From the NCBI GenBank assembly GCA_964017045.1, contig OZ024802.1, forward strand, positions 7,300,413 to 7,364,412: a stretch of DNA of 64,000 bases. Direction: 5' to 3'. Below the pieces are notes generated by a model. The model was given only the letters and a program-made list of their open reading frames with translations. It was not told where the DNA came from and did no database searches. This stretch comes from Omphiscola glabra (Eukaryota > Mollusca > Gastropoda > Lymnaeidae). How positions within the stretch are numbered: position 1 is the stretch's first letter; the number at the start of each line of letters is the position of its first letter. Of this stretch, positions 17,113 to 57,220 are shown in pieces. A program made the position numbers and the translations under genes.

Positions 17113-17553
17113 AAGTTACTTGCTGAATTTTACAGGATATCTTGGAAACCAGGATTAAGTAATTACTACATCATTTTAAATATTTTTCCAGCTAATAATG
17201 TTTGTAATATTTTTGTTCATCATATGTTTAAACGAATAAAATTACGAAATCTAAGATAATACTAAGTATTAAATAATAGTTTAGAGCTTTTAAAAGTTAC
17301 TTGTTTTTAGTACGTAAACATTGCATCCTTTCGATTATACATGGTGTTCCTTGTCTATCCCCCTTACATGACAGACAGACATGTTGCAGTGCTAAAACAA
17401 TTCGGCTCAAATCGAGCCATTTTTCGGGGGTTTATGGACGAAATTCGCATTCTGTCTAATCAAGGGACTTAAGGGCTATTTTCTTAAAACAGTTCGGAAC
17501 AAAGGAACGGATATTTATTACTTAACAAGTGATGGTAATTGTGCCTTCTCGAC
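17113..17553. other. probable 5' flank or leader of the kinase gene, unresolved
   Basis: No repeat and no convincing coding frame. A small perfect hairpin GGCTC-AAATC-GAGCC occurs at about 17403-17417. It may contain a transcription start or untranslated exon. Confidence 0.3.
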
Positions 17554-17644
17554 GACAAGCCAGGTTGTCTTGTTATCCCGCTTGCCAGGCCCTGCTTAGG
17601 TCAGGGCCACGGCTAGCATTCCTAATGCTTGTCCTGGCTTGGTC
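17554..17644. other. multi-hairpin inverted-repeat segment, possible structured RNA
   Basis: An outer stem pairs GACAAGCCAGG (17554-17564) with CCTGGCTTGGTC (17633-17644), one bulge. Inside are two independent hairpins: GGCCCTG/CAGGGCC (17588-17594 with 17602-17608, 7-nt loop) and AGCATT/AATGCT (17615-17620 with 17624-17629, 3-nt loop). I do not recognise it as a tRNA or spliceosomal RNA. The strand is undetermined because the fold is possible on either. It could be an RNA structure in a 5' untranslated exon, an independent RNA, or an old transposon palindrome. Confidence 0.4.
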
Positions 17645-18256
17645 TTTTCTAGTTTGCAGGTCCGGCAAGTGTTTCGATGTTATGAATATTTCCTTTGCAA
17701 ATTAACTGTTTATTTCAGAAGAGAGTTGCACACAAATATTTACTTGCAGTTTATATTAAACTAGATTTTAAGCTGACTTATTTGTTTCAAGTTCCGAATC
17801 TGATGAATGACTAAAACGAGTTAATCAAATGAAATGTGAGAGAGAGGTCTTACTTACTAACTTTGTCTTATATTGATGCATTAGGCCAAACAGGCTGATG
17901 GTTATTTTTAAGTTCTTTCTCTAGCCTAATATATTCTGTTCTTGTTCAGTCAGTTGTTTATCTGAATATTATTCAGTCCTGCCTTTTTAAAAACCTAGTT
18001 AATGATAAGTAGTGCCATATGGAGGAGTTTTCCATTCGGCCTACAGACTACCAAGTGATAGTTTTAGTTATTAATTAGACTCATTAGTTAGTCTAGCATG
18101 ACATGATCTGATTATCATTACTGACATTAGCCTATGTCTACAAACAATACAGCACATAGTACTAGACCTATTTGAAGTATTTGGCTATTACTAATATTAG
18201 TATTAGGCCTACACTTAGTATTATTTACTAGACCTAAGCCTAAATAGTCGTGAAAT
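17645..18256. other. unique AT-rich flank, no feature seen
   Basis: No repeat or coding frame was found. It is presumed 5' intron or flank of the kinase gene. Confidence 0.35.
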
Positions 18257-18264
18257 AGTTGAAG

Positions 18265-19588
18265 GGTAATTTACCTCTTGAGCGTTGGGCAAGAAAACAT
18301 CCAGTTGTTCCGGTTTGAAGGGCTATTTAAACAATTATTCTTATATTGTTTTCCATTTATGGTTCAGCGTCCATTGTTTAGCACAATCCATTTAAATTAG
18401 GCAGTGTCTACACGTCCGGCGCACGTTTAGTGCGGGAGATAAAAAGTCCGGCGACCAAGTCACATGACCGCCGGACGCCTAGTTAGAGAAATTTTTCCGG
18501 CGAGCTAGTGACCGCTAGTGGAAGATATGTCATGTGATCGCCGGACGACTAGTAGGTGTTATTATTCCGTCAGGTCATATGACAAGAGGTCGCCGGCAAA
18601 ATAGTTGCATTGCATATGAATGATATTCCAATATTGTGTACAGTAATTACATATATTAGTCAGCCGATCCCTAGATAATATGCTATGACTATGAGATACA
18701 TAAACTGTAAGCATTTGACTGTGAATATTAAACTAGTAGTAGGCCTCTACTTGACTTAACTAACTAGTAGTTAGTAGTAGTAGACTTACTAGTATTAATA
18801 TTTGATTCCGACTCAACAAAAAAAAAAAGTCCTTTATATTGGTTAAACATCTCATAAAGCTCTGACTACTGCTACAAATAAACATAATAAATTAAATATA
18901 AAATATACTTTTAATTAAAATAATAAGAAAGAAAAAGTAAAACTTGTTCCCGAGCCAGTAACCTCTCACATATCGTAAGGTTGCTAAACGTCTATTCTAC
19001 CTCAAGACCACACAGGATCATATAAGCCAGCCTTATCTTAAAAGTAGATCAGTACTGAGAATTAGAGTTTGTTACGGCAGTCATGTGACTTGGTCGCCGG
19101 ACGTATAGCTCCCGCACTAAAAAGGTCGGCGCGCCGGACGTTTAGTGCAGGGGATAAAAAGTCCGGCGCGGCCGGACTTGTAGACACTTTCTTAAAATTA
19201 TTGTTTCTAAGGTAATATGAAGGGAAAAGATCACGGCAGGTGGCAACCTGTGTATAATGGACTTCAGTCATCAGTGTCATTTGGATCAACAAAATGTTGT
19301 TCCTGCACAATAATGGAGTGGAAGAATATATCTTTTGATGCACTCTTGTAACGATTAGAAAACAACGCTCACTCTCTCTTTTTACGCCCATTTACCCTCT
19401 GTTCGCGGTGGTAATATATATGTGCTGAACTGAATATGTAATATGTGTGCTGAAATGATTCTTACGATGTCTTTAAAAAACATTTCCATCGTTTTGGATC
19501 ATATCAATAAAAGAATAATTGTTTAAATAGCACTTCAAACCGGAACAAATGGATTTTTTCTTGGCCGGCGCTCAAGTGGTAGATTACC
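18265..19588. mobile_element. outer inverted-repeat element (1324 bp) with about 80-bp termini
   Basis: The left end GGTAATTTACCTCTTGAGCG through TTCCGGTTTGAAG and CTATTTAAACAATTATTC is mirrored at the right end (reverse complement GGTAATCTACCACTTGAGCG through the same words). Flanking 8-bp sites AGTTGAAG (18257-18264) and AGTTGAAA (19589-19596) agree in 7 of 8 positions. There is no transposase frame. An 8-bp duplication with GG-type ends would suit Merlin- or P-like groups, but I cannot decide. Confidence 0.7.
18402..19189. mobile_element. inner inverted-repeat element nested in the 18265-19588 element
   Basis: The left end CAGTGTCTACACGTCCGGC and the right end (reverse complement AAGTGTCTACAAGTCCGGC) match. 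Both sides continue with GC-rich words such as TTTAGTGC, GATAAAAAGTCCGGC and GCGACCAAGTCACATGAC, so the inverted homology extends to about 100 bp with shuffled order. It is CpG-rich against an AT-rich host. No clear target duplication and no coding capacity. Confidence 0.6.
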
Positions 19589-19596
19589 AGTTGAAA

Positions 19597-20656
19597 TATA
19601 AAGGGTAGTGACCAAGGCTTTTCAACTCGGTCTCAGGCTACACAGCCTATTTAATATTACACTATTAGTATTAGTTTGAAATTTACGTTTAATTCAAGTT
19701 GCTGAGTCCTTTTATTCATTGAACCATTCTAAAATGTTTGAGTGTTTCTTATTCAGCTTATAACTATCCATTTCATGGGTTACTTTTATAATAAACTCTT
19801 CATTGCTGAGCTACAAATTTCAGGGTGGCCTGTTGGGAGCTTTTGTGCCTTTACTGTTACTTTTACCTTTGTAATTGTATCTTGCCTTTGTAATAACTGT
19901 TAACCTATTTTTCATTTAAAATGCAAAACTAGTTTAAAGCTTCCCCATTTTGTAACATGCTTGGGTAAGCAGTTATTCAGTACCTTGTATTTGTCATGCC
20001 ATGAGTATGAGGGAATATTACTATAATGACACATTTTTTTCCACATTTTTTTCATGTTCAAAGACCTACAATTGACAATTATTCCATATCACCACTGATA
20101 CCAGGTTCAGCCTAGCTTAATTTCAGCTGATGCTACACCTGCTACACATTCTTCAATTACTTTGATTATAGGTATTATAGGCCTACTAAATTATATGTCC
20201 AACCCTATACTATAGGTTTTATAGTACATGGATTATCCTTTTCTTCTAAAGGACCTTGGCCGATATAGTTATAGCTTATATCTTAAAACATGGATGGGTA
20301 ATGTTGAATGGAAGTATACAAGGATGTTAAAAACAATTTTTTTTGGATAGTTAAACTTTTTTGTATGTATCTGCCATTTTTATTTAGTTAAATAAAAATT
20401 TTATTAATTATTTTTATATACCGGTAAATAATAAATGCATAATTTTTTTCTAAATGTTTAAAATTGTAAACATCTTAATAATTATTATTTTGAATTCCTT
20501 ATAAACACGTTAATTTCTTTAAGATGCTAGTAAAATGTTAAGTAATATGGTTTCTTATTAGTGTGAAGGCCTTAGTAACTTAGTAAGGTTTTTAAAAAAA
20601 GTCTCTTTTTTTCCCCAAGAGAAAATGTGTTTTTATGCTTTTATATTTTTTCACCA
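19597..20656. other. AT-rich flank or 5' intron of the kinase gene
   Basis: No repeat or coding frame. It ends in a polypyrimidine stretch and CACCAG at 20652-20657, a plausible splice acceptor for the first coding exon. Confidence 0.4.
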
Positions 20657-20660
20657 GTGA

Positions 20661-47276
<26,616 letters not shown>

Positions 47277-50200
47277 ATAAATGAAATGGAAGAAACAGAT
47301 TGTTGAAAGGCTGTATCAAATAAAATGTGGACTGCCGGCATTTACTATCTCCACTGGACAAGATGGATCCCCAGAGACTGTTAACAAAGAAGTATGGCTA
47401 AATAATTAGCTCTTAAGCACTTAGGCCATTATGGATGATTTTGATATGCTGCAACATTTGTTTTAAGGGAAAGAGATTTCTGACATGGAAAAATGGTGTA
47501 CATCAGATTGCTATCATTTTAGGAGACGTATGAATTTTACCAATGTAATCGGAATGTGTCTGTAACCAATTTTTTAGATGTTAAAGATTTTTTTACCGAT
47601 TGGTCCTTTTTGAAAATTTAAGATGTAGAAAATAAAATTATTTTGGCATCAGTTAGCCATCCTTGTCTGCACTGAAGACTTGAACTTGAAGGAAACAATA
47701 TTTAGTGACTGATCTTTCCAAAACTTAAAGGTTTTCACCTTGTTTGATCTATGGTTTAACTAGATGATGTTGCATTGACTCAACAGCGTTGCATTGACTC
47801 ATGATTGAGGCATTGATCCTAGTTGTGTTGACTTACACAATTTTGTTTTATTTCTCAAGTTAATAATGCTTTTTAAGAGAAACTTGCTTCATGTCAATTG
47901 ATTTTTCTCAAATTTGTTTTTCTCCTATTAGGTTTTATATAAAAATTTGGTGATGGTGTTTATATATCTTATTGTTGTCACAAGTGTCCAGAAGAAGCAG
48001 AAAGACATCTTTAATTGTGCACATAGAAAGAAAAAAAATTCTCTTGCCTGTAATCAAATTTTTCTGCCAAACTCATGTTTTCAACTTGCCCACTATATTA
48101 AAACTTAACCGTTCTTTTTTTCAAGATGGATTTCAAAACATAAAAACATTATTAATATATTTATTAAGTTTTGTTATATTTTCTAGATTTAAATGAATAT
48201 ATATGGTAATTAAAAGGAAAAAAATAACAATATCCATAGATTTGACTTTTCCCAGTTTTTTTTCCACAGATCTTTGCCAGTTGGTATTTAAAAATATCTT
48301 TCAAGTAAATTTGTATCAGGGTAAATTGCACAACCAAAAAGAGATAGCTTAAATCGTGAAGGCCTTTTTAAGAAGATTGTTTAAAAGCAGGTTAGCCTCT
48401 GATTCATGATCTTGTGAATTTAAGTTAGTGGGTTGGCTTAATTAAAAACTGGTTTATTATGTCAATTTGTTATATGCCTTATCTATTTAATTAGATTTTA
48501 TTTCACATACCCAAATATTTGGATATTTAATTGTAGTGCTTGGTTTTATTAACAGACATTTGCATTTGAAGCAAAAACTTTTATGACTCTGTTGTTTTCT
48601 GTTTGACCATATTATCATGATGTTTTCATTAAGTATTATGTTTGTTGTTTTTGGTGTGTGGATGTATTTTAAATATATTAGCTAGTTATTTTTGCATCAT
48701 TTAGTTTTCTTCACCTTTTCCCAATGACTTTACTTTTCTAAGATTTTTTCTTCCCTTTTTGAAAGGCACCAGTTCTTTTTTTATATTGAATAGACGGTCT
48801 TGGCTACAAGAATTTTCATGAAATATTTTATTGTCTTAATTAATTAGTCATGTGGTTAAAAATCAACCTTTGTTTTACTCAGCTGCACAACATTAGTGGA
48901 ACATGTCAAGAAAATATTGAAAGAGCTTTTGTTTGAGTTATCATGAAGTATGTATTATACTAGCCACCTGGTTTCTTGACTGAAATGAGAACTTAATTCA
49001 ATGAACAGCTTTTGCATGGTATTGCTTGCTAGCTGTCAAGCTAATTTATTATCTTGCTTACAAGTTATTCTTATTAAATGCAACAACCATGTAATTGTGA
49101 ATGTTGTACAGCATGAACACTATCTCTTGATTACTGGTATTTTTACATTTTATCATGTTTAAGAATTAGAATAATCCGACTAGTACTTCCAGTTGCTATT
49201 AAACGAAAATGGTCGTGCTCTGTCAATTAAATTTGTTTAATGAATACATTTTTGCAATTTCCTGGATGAAAAAAAAAAGATGAGCTTTAGTGGCACAAGT
49301 CATCAGGAGATCTATTGGAAACTCAAAGGCGTGTGTGACATTTACAATGCTAACAAGTCTTTTTTTTTTTTAGTGCTCTAATCGCCACGTGTCAACATAG
49401 GCACTAGATTTTATGTAACTGTTTGACCATTATTGCTATAATCAACAGTGCATGTGTGCCTTGTTCAACCTCCATGGGGGGGCCCAATGATTATTATCTA
49501 GACAGAATTTTCTAAAACTTATCACCTGTTAAATGATTATTTATATATAAATATTTCAGATATATGTATATATTTGTATGATACTCACGTGTTGATTCCA
49601 GCTTTGTAACACATCCTCTGTATATGGCATTCATTCATTATTGATATTCACCTTGTCACTTAGTCCGTTTTTACAATTGCGCACATAAATTTAGAAAAGT
49701 TTTTGTTGTTTTTATTTTGCATGAGGATTTTAATATAGACATTCTGCATAGATATTTTGATCCATTGGGAAAAGAGACGGATATTGAATTTGATATCATT
49801 CAAAATAATAAATGTATATAGCTTGGACTCAGATATTTTTATTCTCTAAATGGTTATTCAATATTAGTTCTTTGTCATATTTCCATATCAATATAAAACT
49901 GCCATTTTCTGTACTCTTAACAATTTTAGCTGAATAGAAAATTTATTTTCCAGATCATTAGTATATTCCTTGTAGGTGATAAACAAAATTAAATGATTTG
50001 TATACCGTGAAAGAAAAGAATCAATTCATTGATGGTTTGAAAATATACACCAACAATAAATTTAAATTATATCTTGAAGATTAAATTATATCTGAGAATA
50101 CAATTTAATTGCCTTGTAATTTTATTTTATTGCCTTTATTTAATTTTTTAATAATAAAAAAATTTCATATTTAAAAAAAAAAGAAGAAATAAAAGAACCT

Positions 50201-53044
50201 GTTCTGAAGCAATTAAAAAAATTACGTTGGATTTCTTTTAAAGCTGAGCTGCTACGATCTCCCCAGTCTCACTTATTAAAAAATATTACAGGAAAAATTA
50301 AAAAATAGTTTGTTATATAAATCCAATACTTGGGTAATGCAATAAAATTTCTATTTTAGGTTAAAATTAAAACACTCTACTTATAAAATAGATTTTCAGC
50401 TTGCCATTATTACTTGAAATAGTTGTAGTTGACAAACATTTCACAGATTTCTGTACCTTATGCTCAAGTTATGTTGTGAAGTTGTGAAGAGTCCTCCAGA
50501 GCTGCTTTTTGATTGGATCTTGCTTAGTCTTGTTCTTCAAAATTACTTTAGTTAAAAATACTTTTTAAAAAACTCTAATAAATTCAAATATTTGAGATCA
50601 AATAAATAATAAAAGTTTGCAAATCACCTTCAAAAAATTGGCTTTGATGTAGAGAGATATATTTTAAGAAAGCTGTAATTTATAGAACAGATGGCATTTT
50701 ATTTCTATGAGGTCACACCAAACACTTCCATGGCCTGATAACTCTTGAAATAAGATTCATTAATCATGGATTCATGTACTTAAAATTTCTTAACTAATAG
50801 GTCATTAAGAATGAAAATAAAGGAATTGAACTTTTATTTTGTGTAGTTTCAACTAATTTAATTACTTGAACTACTTTAGATCTGAGATAGATTATAACAA
50901 TTGTATAACATACCTTTGTCCATTTGTAGGTAACATATTAGAAATGCTGTCTGCAGCATAATTTTCCCCAAGGACACTTTAATGGCAACATTATTGTAGA
51001 CAGTCAGTTTAGTTTGAAAGTTTTCACAAGTTTACTTTGAAGGTTTGAAACTATAAATTTGTTTTTTTTGATAAATCAATCTCCTGTTTTTTAATAGCAC
51101 TTCCATTTAAATTGTGTGATCAAATGTATTGTATTGTATTAATTGTAATTGTACAGAAATAATTTCAAGTTTTGAAACCATTTTTTGGGTCTTTAATTTC
51201 ATGTTTATTTTGTCATTGGTATTGTATTTGGTCATATTATGGACATATTTTTCTGGGTTCACTGCTTTAAAATGACTTTATTGTTGGTAATCCAGTTATT
51301 AAAACATATTTACATCTTATTTTTCGTAAATTTTGAAACAGAATAATTTTTTGTAATCAAGGTATGTTTTTTTTAGCAAATATGTTTTGATTGTAAAAAA
51401 TAACTAAAAACATTACTGTTTATTTCCAGTTCAATTATTTTCAGCCATTCAGAAACAGGCTGCAAAAATGTTTTTTGAAAGATGCATATATATTATGAAA
51501 TATTAATTATAATTATTGGATCTCTCAGATTAATTTTTTTGGGCTGCATAGTGAGAAGTACCTTTAGTGATTCTTTTGGCAAAAAAGTCATTTAAAAGTA
51601 ATTAACTATATTAACCCAAATATTGTTCAGTGATCAGGCTCGATTTATTTCTTTTGTGTTTTATATCAAGGGCTAATAACGCTACCTAACTCAATGTTTG
51701 GCTAGATTTTTGCAATTCATGTGTCAAAAGATTTTGCTGGATATTGAATTAAAACAAGCTGTTTTACTAATGAGGCAAAATAATTTAATTTAATATTGGA
51801 AGTATTCTTAAATTATAAGCTACAAATAAAAATACTGATTTACAGTAATGAAAGGCATTGTCATGGCTGTCACATTAATGGTAAGTGGAGCTTTATTGTT
51901 GGAAATAAGTAGGAAATCTTGTATTTTGTTAACGCCTCTGTTCTATTGAGCCTCATATAGCATTTATTATGGCATGTAAAGTGAGCATTCTCATTTTCCC
52001 CCATCTCTTTTGAAAGGGAGTTTATATTGTTACTCAATTTTAATAATTTTTTTTCCATTTTATAATTGTATCTAAATGGTCTTTGGTGGCTTAGCATTGT
52101 ATTAATTGTATAAATTAATTTTCATTTTCATAAAATTCTCATTGTTAGTCAGTCATCACATTCCAGATAAGTTAAATATTTAAAGGTTAAAACATTAAGT
52201 AGGAAAATAACACAATCTGCAATTATTTATAAAAAAATATATTTAAAAACCATAGTCTCTTCAAAAGTGCAAAACTGCTATCTTGTACAAACTACTAGTA
52301 CATTGTTAATTAGTATCTGGTGTAGTCTGCAAATTAAACATTGAATTTAATAATTGTTCCCCTTTATTCACAAGTGTAAAAACCAACCTATGTAAATTGT
52401 TATAGCTTCAAAGAAATACATATGTTATTTTTATAAATGCTAACACTGTCATACACAGTCCACTAAATCTTAAATTTTGGTTTATTCTTAACTTTGAAGG
52501 AATCATTAAGACCACTTGTAGAATACCTACCTTTGAGTTGAGTTTCATTTGTGTTTTATTCAACTTTTCCCCATCACCTCCTGTTATTAAATTTTATAAG
52601 GGTTCATTCTTAAAATAGAATATATAGAATGTGATTATATAAAACACATTCAATTAAAATGTACAAAAAATAAATCTAAAAGAAAGAATGGCATAATTTG
52701 AGAGAAATATTTTCTCTTTCTGTCAATTTTTAGTTGTCATAAGTAAATATGTTGCAGTGAATGGTTTTTTTCACTCAAAAATAGTGATCAGATTGAAAAA
52801 ACAACAACATATTTTAAAGAGAGTGTATATTTAATTTCTTACATTTTAACAGTTTTGCAGTTACTTGTGTATACATTTCAAATTCAAATGGCACATACCA
52901 GCATGTTTTATAAAATTTTTCAATATCTTATTGAACAAAATCATGATTATTTCTTAGAGGTAATTTAAAGACCTAGTTAAAGTTTACTTACACTAACAAG
53001 ATGTAAAAGTTGCTTAAAACAATTTGAGGGAGCTGTCCCCATTG

Positions 53045-53066
53045 GGGGGTGGGGGGTGGTGGGGTG
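53045..53066 (+). promoter_or_regulatory. G-quadruplex-capable G-rich tract flanked by a direct repeat
   Basis: GGGGGGTGGGGGGTGGTGGGG gives at least four G runs in about 22 nt. GAGCTGTCCCCAT is repeated on both sides (53030 and 53069). It stands out in a region of about 70% A+T and is on the HIPK sense strand. Confidence 0.5.
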
Positions 53067-56000
53067 GAGCTGTCCCCATAGCTTTTAAATTTTAAGAGTA
53101 GAAAAACAAAATAATAAAGTTCATATTTCCTTTTTGACTATTGAGTTATTTTAGTTGTATTTATCCCCTTTGAGAAAGCTCATGCACTTAAATGTACATT
53201 GACAAATACCATCACCACCATACTTATTATCTGGTATTATTTTCCTATGAGTTAAATGGACAATTATTTTGTTTGTGTAACATCTATTTTTGTTATTGTA
53301 TATCACACAGAAATTCAGCACTGCATTAAAACTTAATCACATTATTGTGAACAGGGACATTTCAGTGGAGGAGATAAAGAAAGAAAATAAACATACGAAA
53401 TTTTCAGCTGCCAATTTTTTTTCCTCAAGGTTATTTGCTTTGGCCACCTGTGTAAGAGAATAAAAATAATGCTTACATGTTAACTGACAAAATTTTCTCT
53501 GCTTTTAACTCTGCAAAGAGAAAGTTAAAGTTTTTTTCCCAATAAATTTTATTGGTAAATAAAGTTTTCTGGCACTTCTTATAATTGCCAATTCAAAGTA
53601 AAAATCCTTTACAGTAAACTTATTGATTTCAGAAAGACTATCAAGTTGCTGTTAACATTTGATGAATATCTAACACTGCTTTGCAAATAGTTGTAACCAG
53701 TGTTTCCTCAAGTATATCAAAATGGTTTAAAATGTATTGTTTTGTAAATTTGACACATGAACTACAAAAATATGAAATTAGAATAATCTTTTTTTAAACT
53801 ATCTTATTTAATTTTATCAAATATAATCACATCTGTATTACACTTTTTTTGTGTGTACTTCTAAGGGCAGGTGTGCTGCAAGTTAAAAAAAATCTTTAGT
53901 CAAAACTATATGGCCATGGCTTTTTTTCAAGTTAAGTTCACTGGCGGAAGTCCAGTAAGGCCACCTTAATTTTTAACAGGTACTTTATTTGCGCTTGGCT
54001 CTGAAACAATTCTTTTCATGTGTCAATAAATCTATAATATACTTAAGTAGATCACACTGCTAATTAATGTATCATTAATTAATTTCTTTGTGTTTGGAAA
54101 AAATCAAAATTGTGATCAGCAGATATGTTAAGTAAGTAAGACAAATAATCTTTTAATGTCAGTACGTTTTGAAAGTCTTCTTTAGACTGAATAGGTTTAT
54201 GAAAAAATGAGTAGACTTGACTTAAATATTGAGAAAGTCAAAATTTATAGCAATGTTTCCATGTCTTTTGTAAAAAAAAATCATTTTGTGTATTGGCGCC
54301 AAGCTTTAGTTTGATCACCATGAGCACTATGAATTTATTATATTACTGCTTTATAGACTAGAATTGATTTCAGCTTTAACAGGATCAAAATTGCAATTAT
54401 CAGTCCCAGCATTTTGATTCCCTTTGAGACAAATTACATTTGGTATTACATTGACATAAATAATGGTCTAAGACAATACGGACATCAAGAAATGCCCTCT
54501 TTCAAAATAGGCTTATTGCTTTGTATCACTGAACAATTCTAATGCAATTTAAGTTAAAGATTAACCAGCATCGTCTAAAATAATATTTTAAAAAAATATG
54601 TCTATTTTTAAAAACATTGTTAAGCGAACAAATATAAAGACCCTTTCCTTTACTTGACCCATATATTTTTTATATGCCATTGTATGATTTCCAATGATCT
54701 AAGTCCACCAACTGGTATTTACGGCAGTCTCTGTGCAACAATTATTTGAGCAAACATACTAAATTGTTAGTGTATTGAGTTCTATGACAACAATTCCACA
54801 ACAGACATAAAAGAACATTGACAGATTGGTAAATTATCTCATTTGTGAAGAATATTAATGTCACTATAAAAGAAACTTGCAGCCAGTGTTACTAATTCAC
54901 TTTTGAGGCTAATCTCTGCTGTGGGGTATGTAGCAGCGCTATCAATTTTTATTGTTACATTGATGGTTTCAAAACACTGTTTGCATAAATCGGGTACATT
55001 TGAAATTTGTAAATATTTTGTGATCCATAGGTTGGTTATTATGTATTGCGACAGTGAAATATTAAATGGACTCTGTGCTATATAAATAATTATTCAAATA
55101 TTGCTATGATGTGGTTGTTTTTTTGTGCTACAACAAATGTAATTGAATATAGTCTTTCCATTATTCACACTTGATCCAATGCTGTTTTGTCCATTGATAT
55201 TTCATCCCAACTATTTCTATTGTGTGATCTTTTCATTTCTAGGTATTTTATTAATAATTAATCTTTTTCATGAATGAATTTAAATATAGTCTGGGCATTA
55301 AGTTTGTTATTGGACTGGACCCAAACACTGGCTTTGATAATTTTTAAGCAAAGGCACTTGGGAATAAAAGACTCACATAATTTTATTTTACTGAAGATGT
55401 TAATAATTTTGGGTACAATTTCAGGTTAAAGTTATTGCAATAAAATGTGTTGATGAAATAAAAATTAACATTCTAAACAGCTTTAGCTTGTATTACAATA
55501 TTACAAAAAAATTTTTTTTTTATCTTCACACATGGAACAGGAATAATCAGGTTAGTAAAAATAAATTTTCTTAATCTGAATAACGGATATAATATAATGA
55601 AGAGTAAACATTATAGATGATTTTTGTTTTGTTTCATTTTTATAAAGAGTCTTTGTGGTCTAACTCATTTATATATTCAGACAACAGACATTTTAACTTT
55701 TTGCATGTAACCTGGCAATAATCCATTTCATTTTTTCTTATGCCCATGCTCTGTTTCAAGAAAGATAAATCTTTTGGTATGGAATTTTTTAAAAATCATA
55801 TAAATGTAGTAAAGTTTTTTTTTCATTTGTTTTCTTTGGCGTTATTTTAATGCATTTGCTATAAATATATCAGTATAATATATATTATATTACATTATAT
55901 GTTGTTAGCAGTTATTCTGTGTAAGAATCAATTTTTACTCATGTAGTCGATAGTGAACACTTTTTTCTTCCTCTTATTAGTCTTGTTGGATAAATCGAGC

Positions 56001-57194
56001 TTTTCATTACTGTATGTCCATTTGTGTATTTTGTACTTAAAGGTAAAGAAATTCTAACAGACTATAATGCAGCCATAATTTATCACAGTTTTTAATTATA
56101 CAGGACCACTACTAAACATAGCTTGATTTTTTGTAATGGTGGCTAAGCTTGAAGATTTAATGCATTTTCACAATAAAGGATATTGATATTTAAACTAATC
56201 TCTTTGTGCAAAGTTAGCAGCTGAAATGTTCTCTAGTAGCTCCATGCAATTATTGGTGAATGTTAGCAATCAAACAAGTAGGTACAGTTTTAATGACTGA
56301 AACTGTTCTCTAGTCACTTTTACCCCTCACCCAAAGTCATTTTTGTAAATGGACACTGAAATCATTTCAGAACTGGCAAGTTAATGTTAATTTCATGTAA
56401 AGATTAATTTTAATAATGTAAATGAATTTAAAATTTGTATTAAAGTTAAAAACACTATTGAAGCTTAAAAGAAAGTCTGTTTTAAAGACTTCATAATTCT
56501 TTATAAAATTTAATTTGATAAGATGCCAGTGGAAATCTAACTTAAAATAATCCATTTCTATCCATCTAAAGTTTTCATTTGGAAATATTTATATGATTAG
56601 TGCCTAAATGTATCAAGATGGAAATAGGCAAAATATTTTGTCCCATTTAATTGTTTACATATGGTATTTACAAGGTTTGGAAATGTTAAGCGTTAATTCT
56701 AAGCTGCCTTCAAAGAATTTTTTTTTCCACTAGTAACCAGACTGACATATTATTTTAATTGATATCAGATGTATTTCTTAATGTATTTGATTATTCTTTG
56801 GTAACTATTGTAGATTTTATCATGTAGCTTCAATTTGTGGTAGCTGTCTTGAAATTATTATATTTTAAAAATCTAATCAGTTACTTGATTATTGTGTAGT
56901 GGGTAGTAGTATCATTTTTATTCCTCTTCTTTCACATGGTGTATGAATATAATGTAGTGGATTTTTGTGTGCAATAATTGTTCCATTTCCACTTGTCAGT
57001 TTTCCCCTTCTTTATTTAATAATACACCCTCTTATTATGTTATTGATCCTTGACCTTTGGGGGCAAAGATCTGGTTTTGATTTCTTTCCAAACTTCTTCA
57101 AGCTTAGTGTGTGTTTGTGTGTACGTTTGAGTGTGTGCCATCATGTTATAAATAGAACTAAAAAAAAACAGTTTGGGATCAAAGTGTAAACACA

Positions 57195-57200
57195 AATAAA
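57195..57200 (+). terminator. candidate distal poly(A) signal of HIPK
   Basis: AATAAA followed about 25 nt later by a GT-rich stretch (CATGTGTTCTTTGTT), the usual arrangement of a cleavage and polyadenylation site. It lies 0.5 kb before the end of the convergent gene. Confidence 0.35.
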
Positions 57201-57220
57201 ATAATATTCTTGATCAAGAC

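Larger units (their letters stand above)
47277..57220 (+). other. probable long 3' UTR and downstream region of HIPK
   Basis: About 9.9 kb of uniformly AT-rich DNA without coding frames of any family and almost free of repeats. AATAAA signals occur at 47319, 47631, 56172 and 57195. Vertebrate HIPK mRNAs are known for very long 3' UTRs, so use of distal sites is plausible, but transcript ends cannot be fixed from sequence. It includes a G-rich patch at 53045-53066. Confidence 0.45.
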
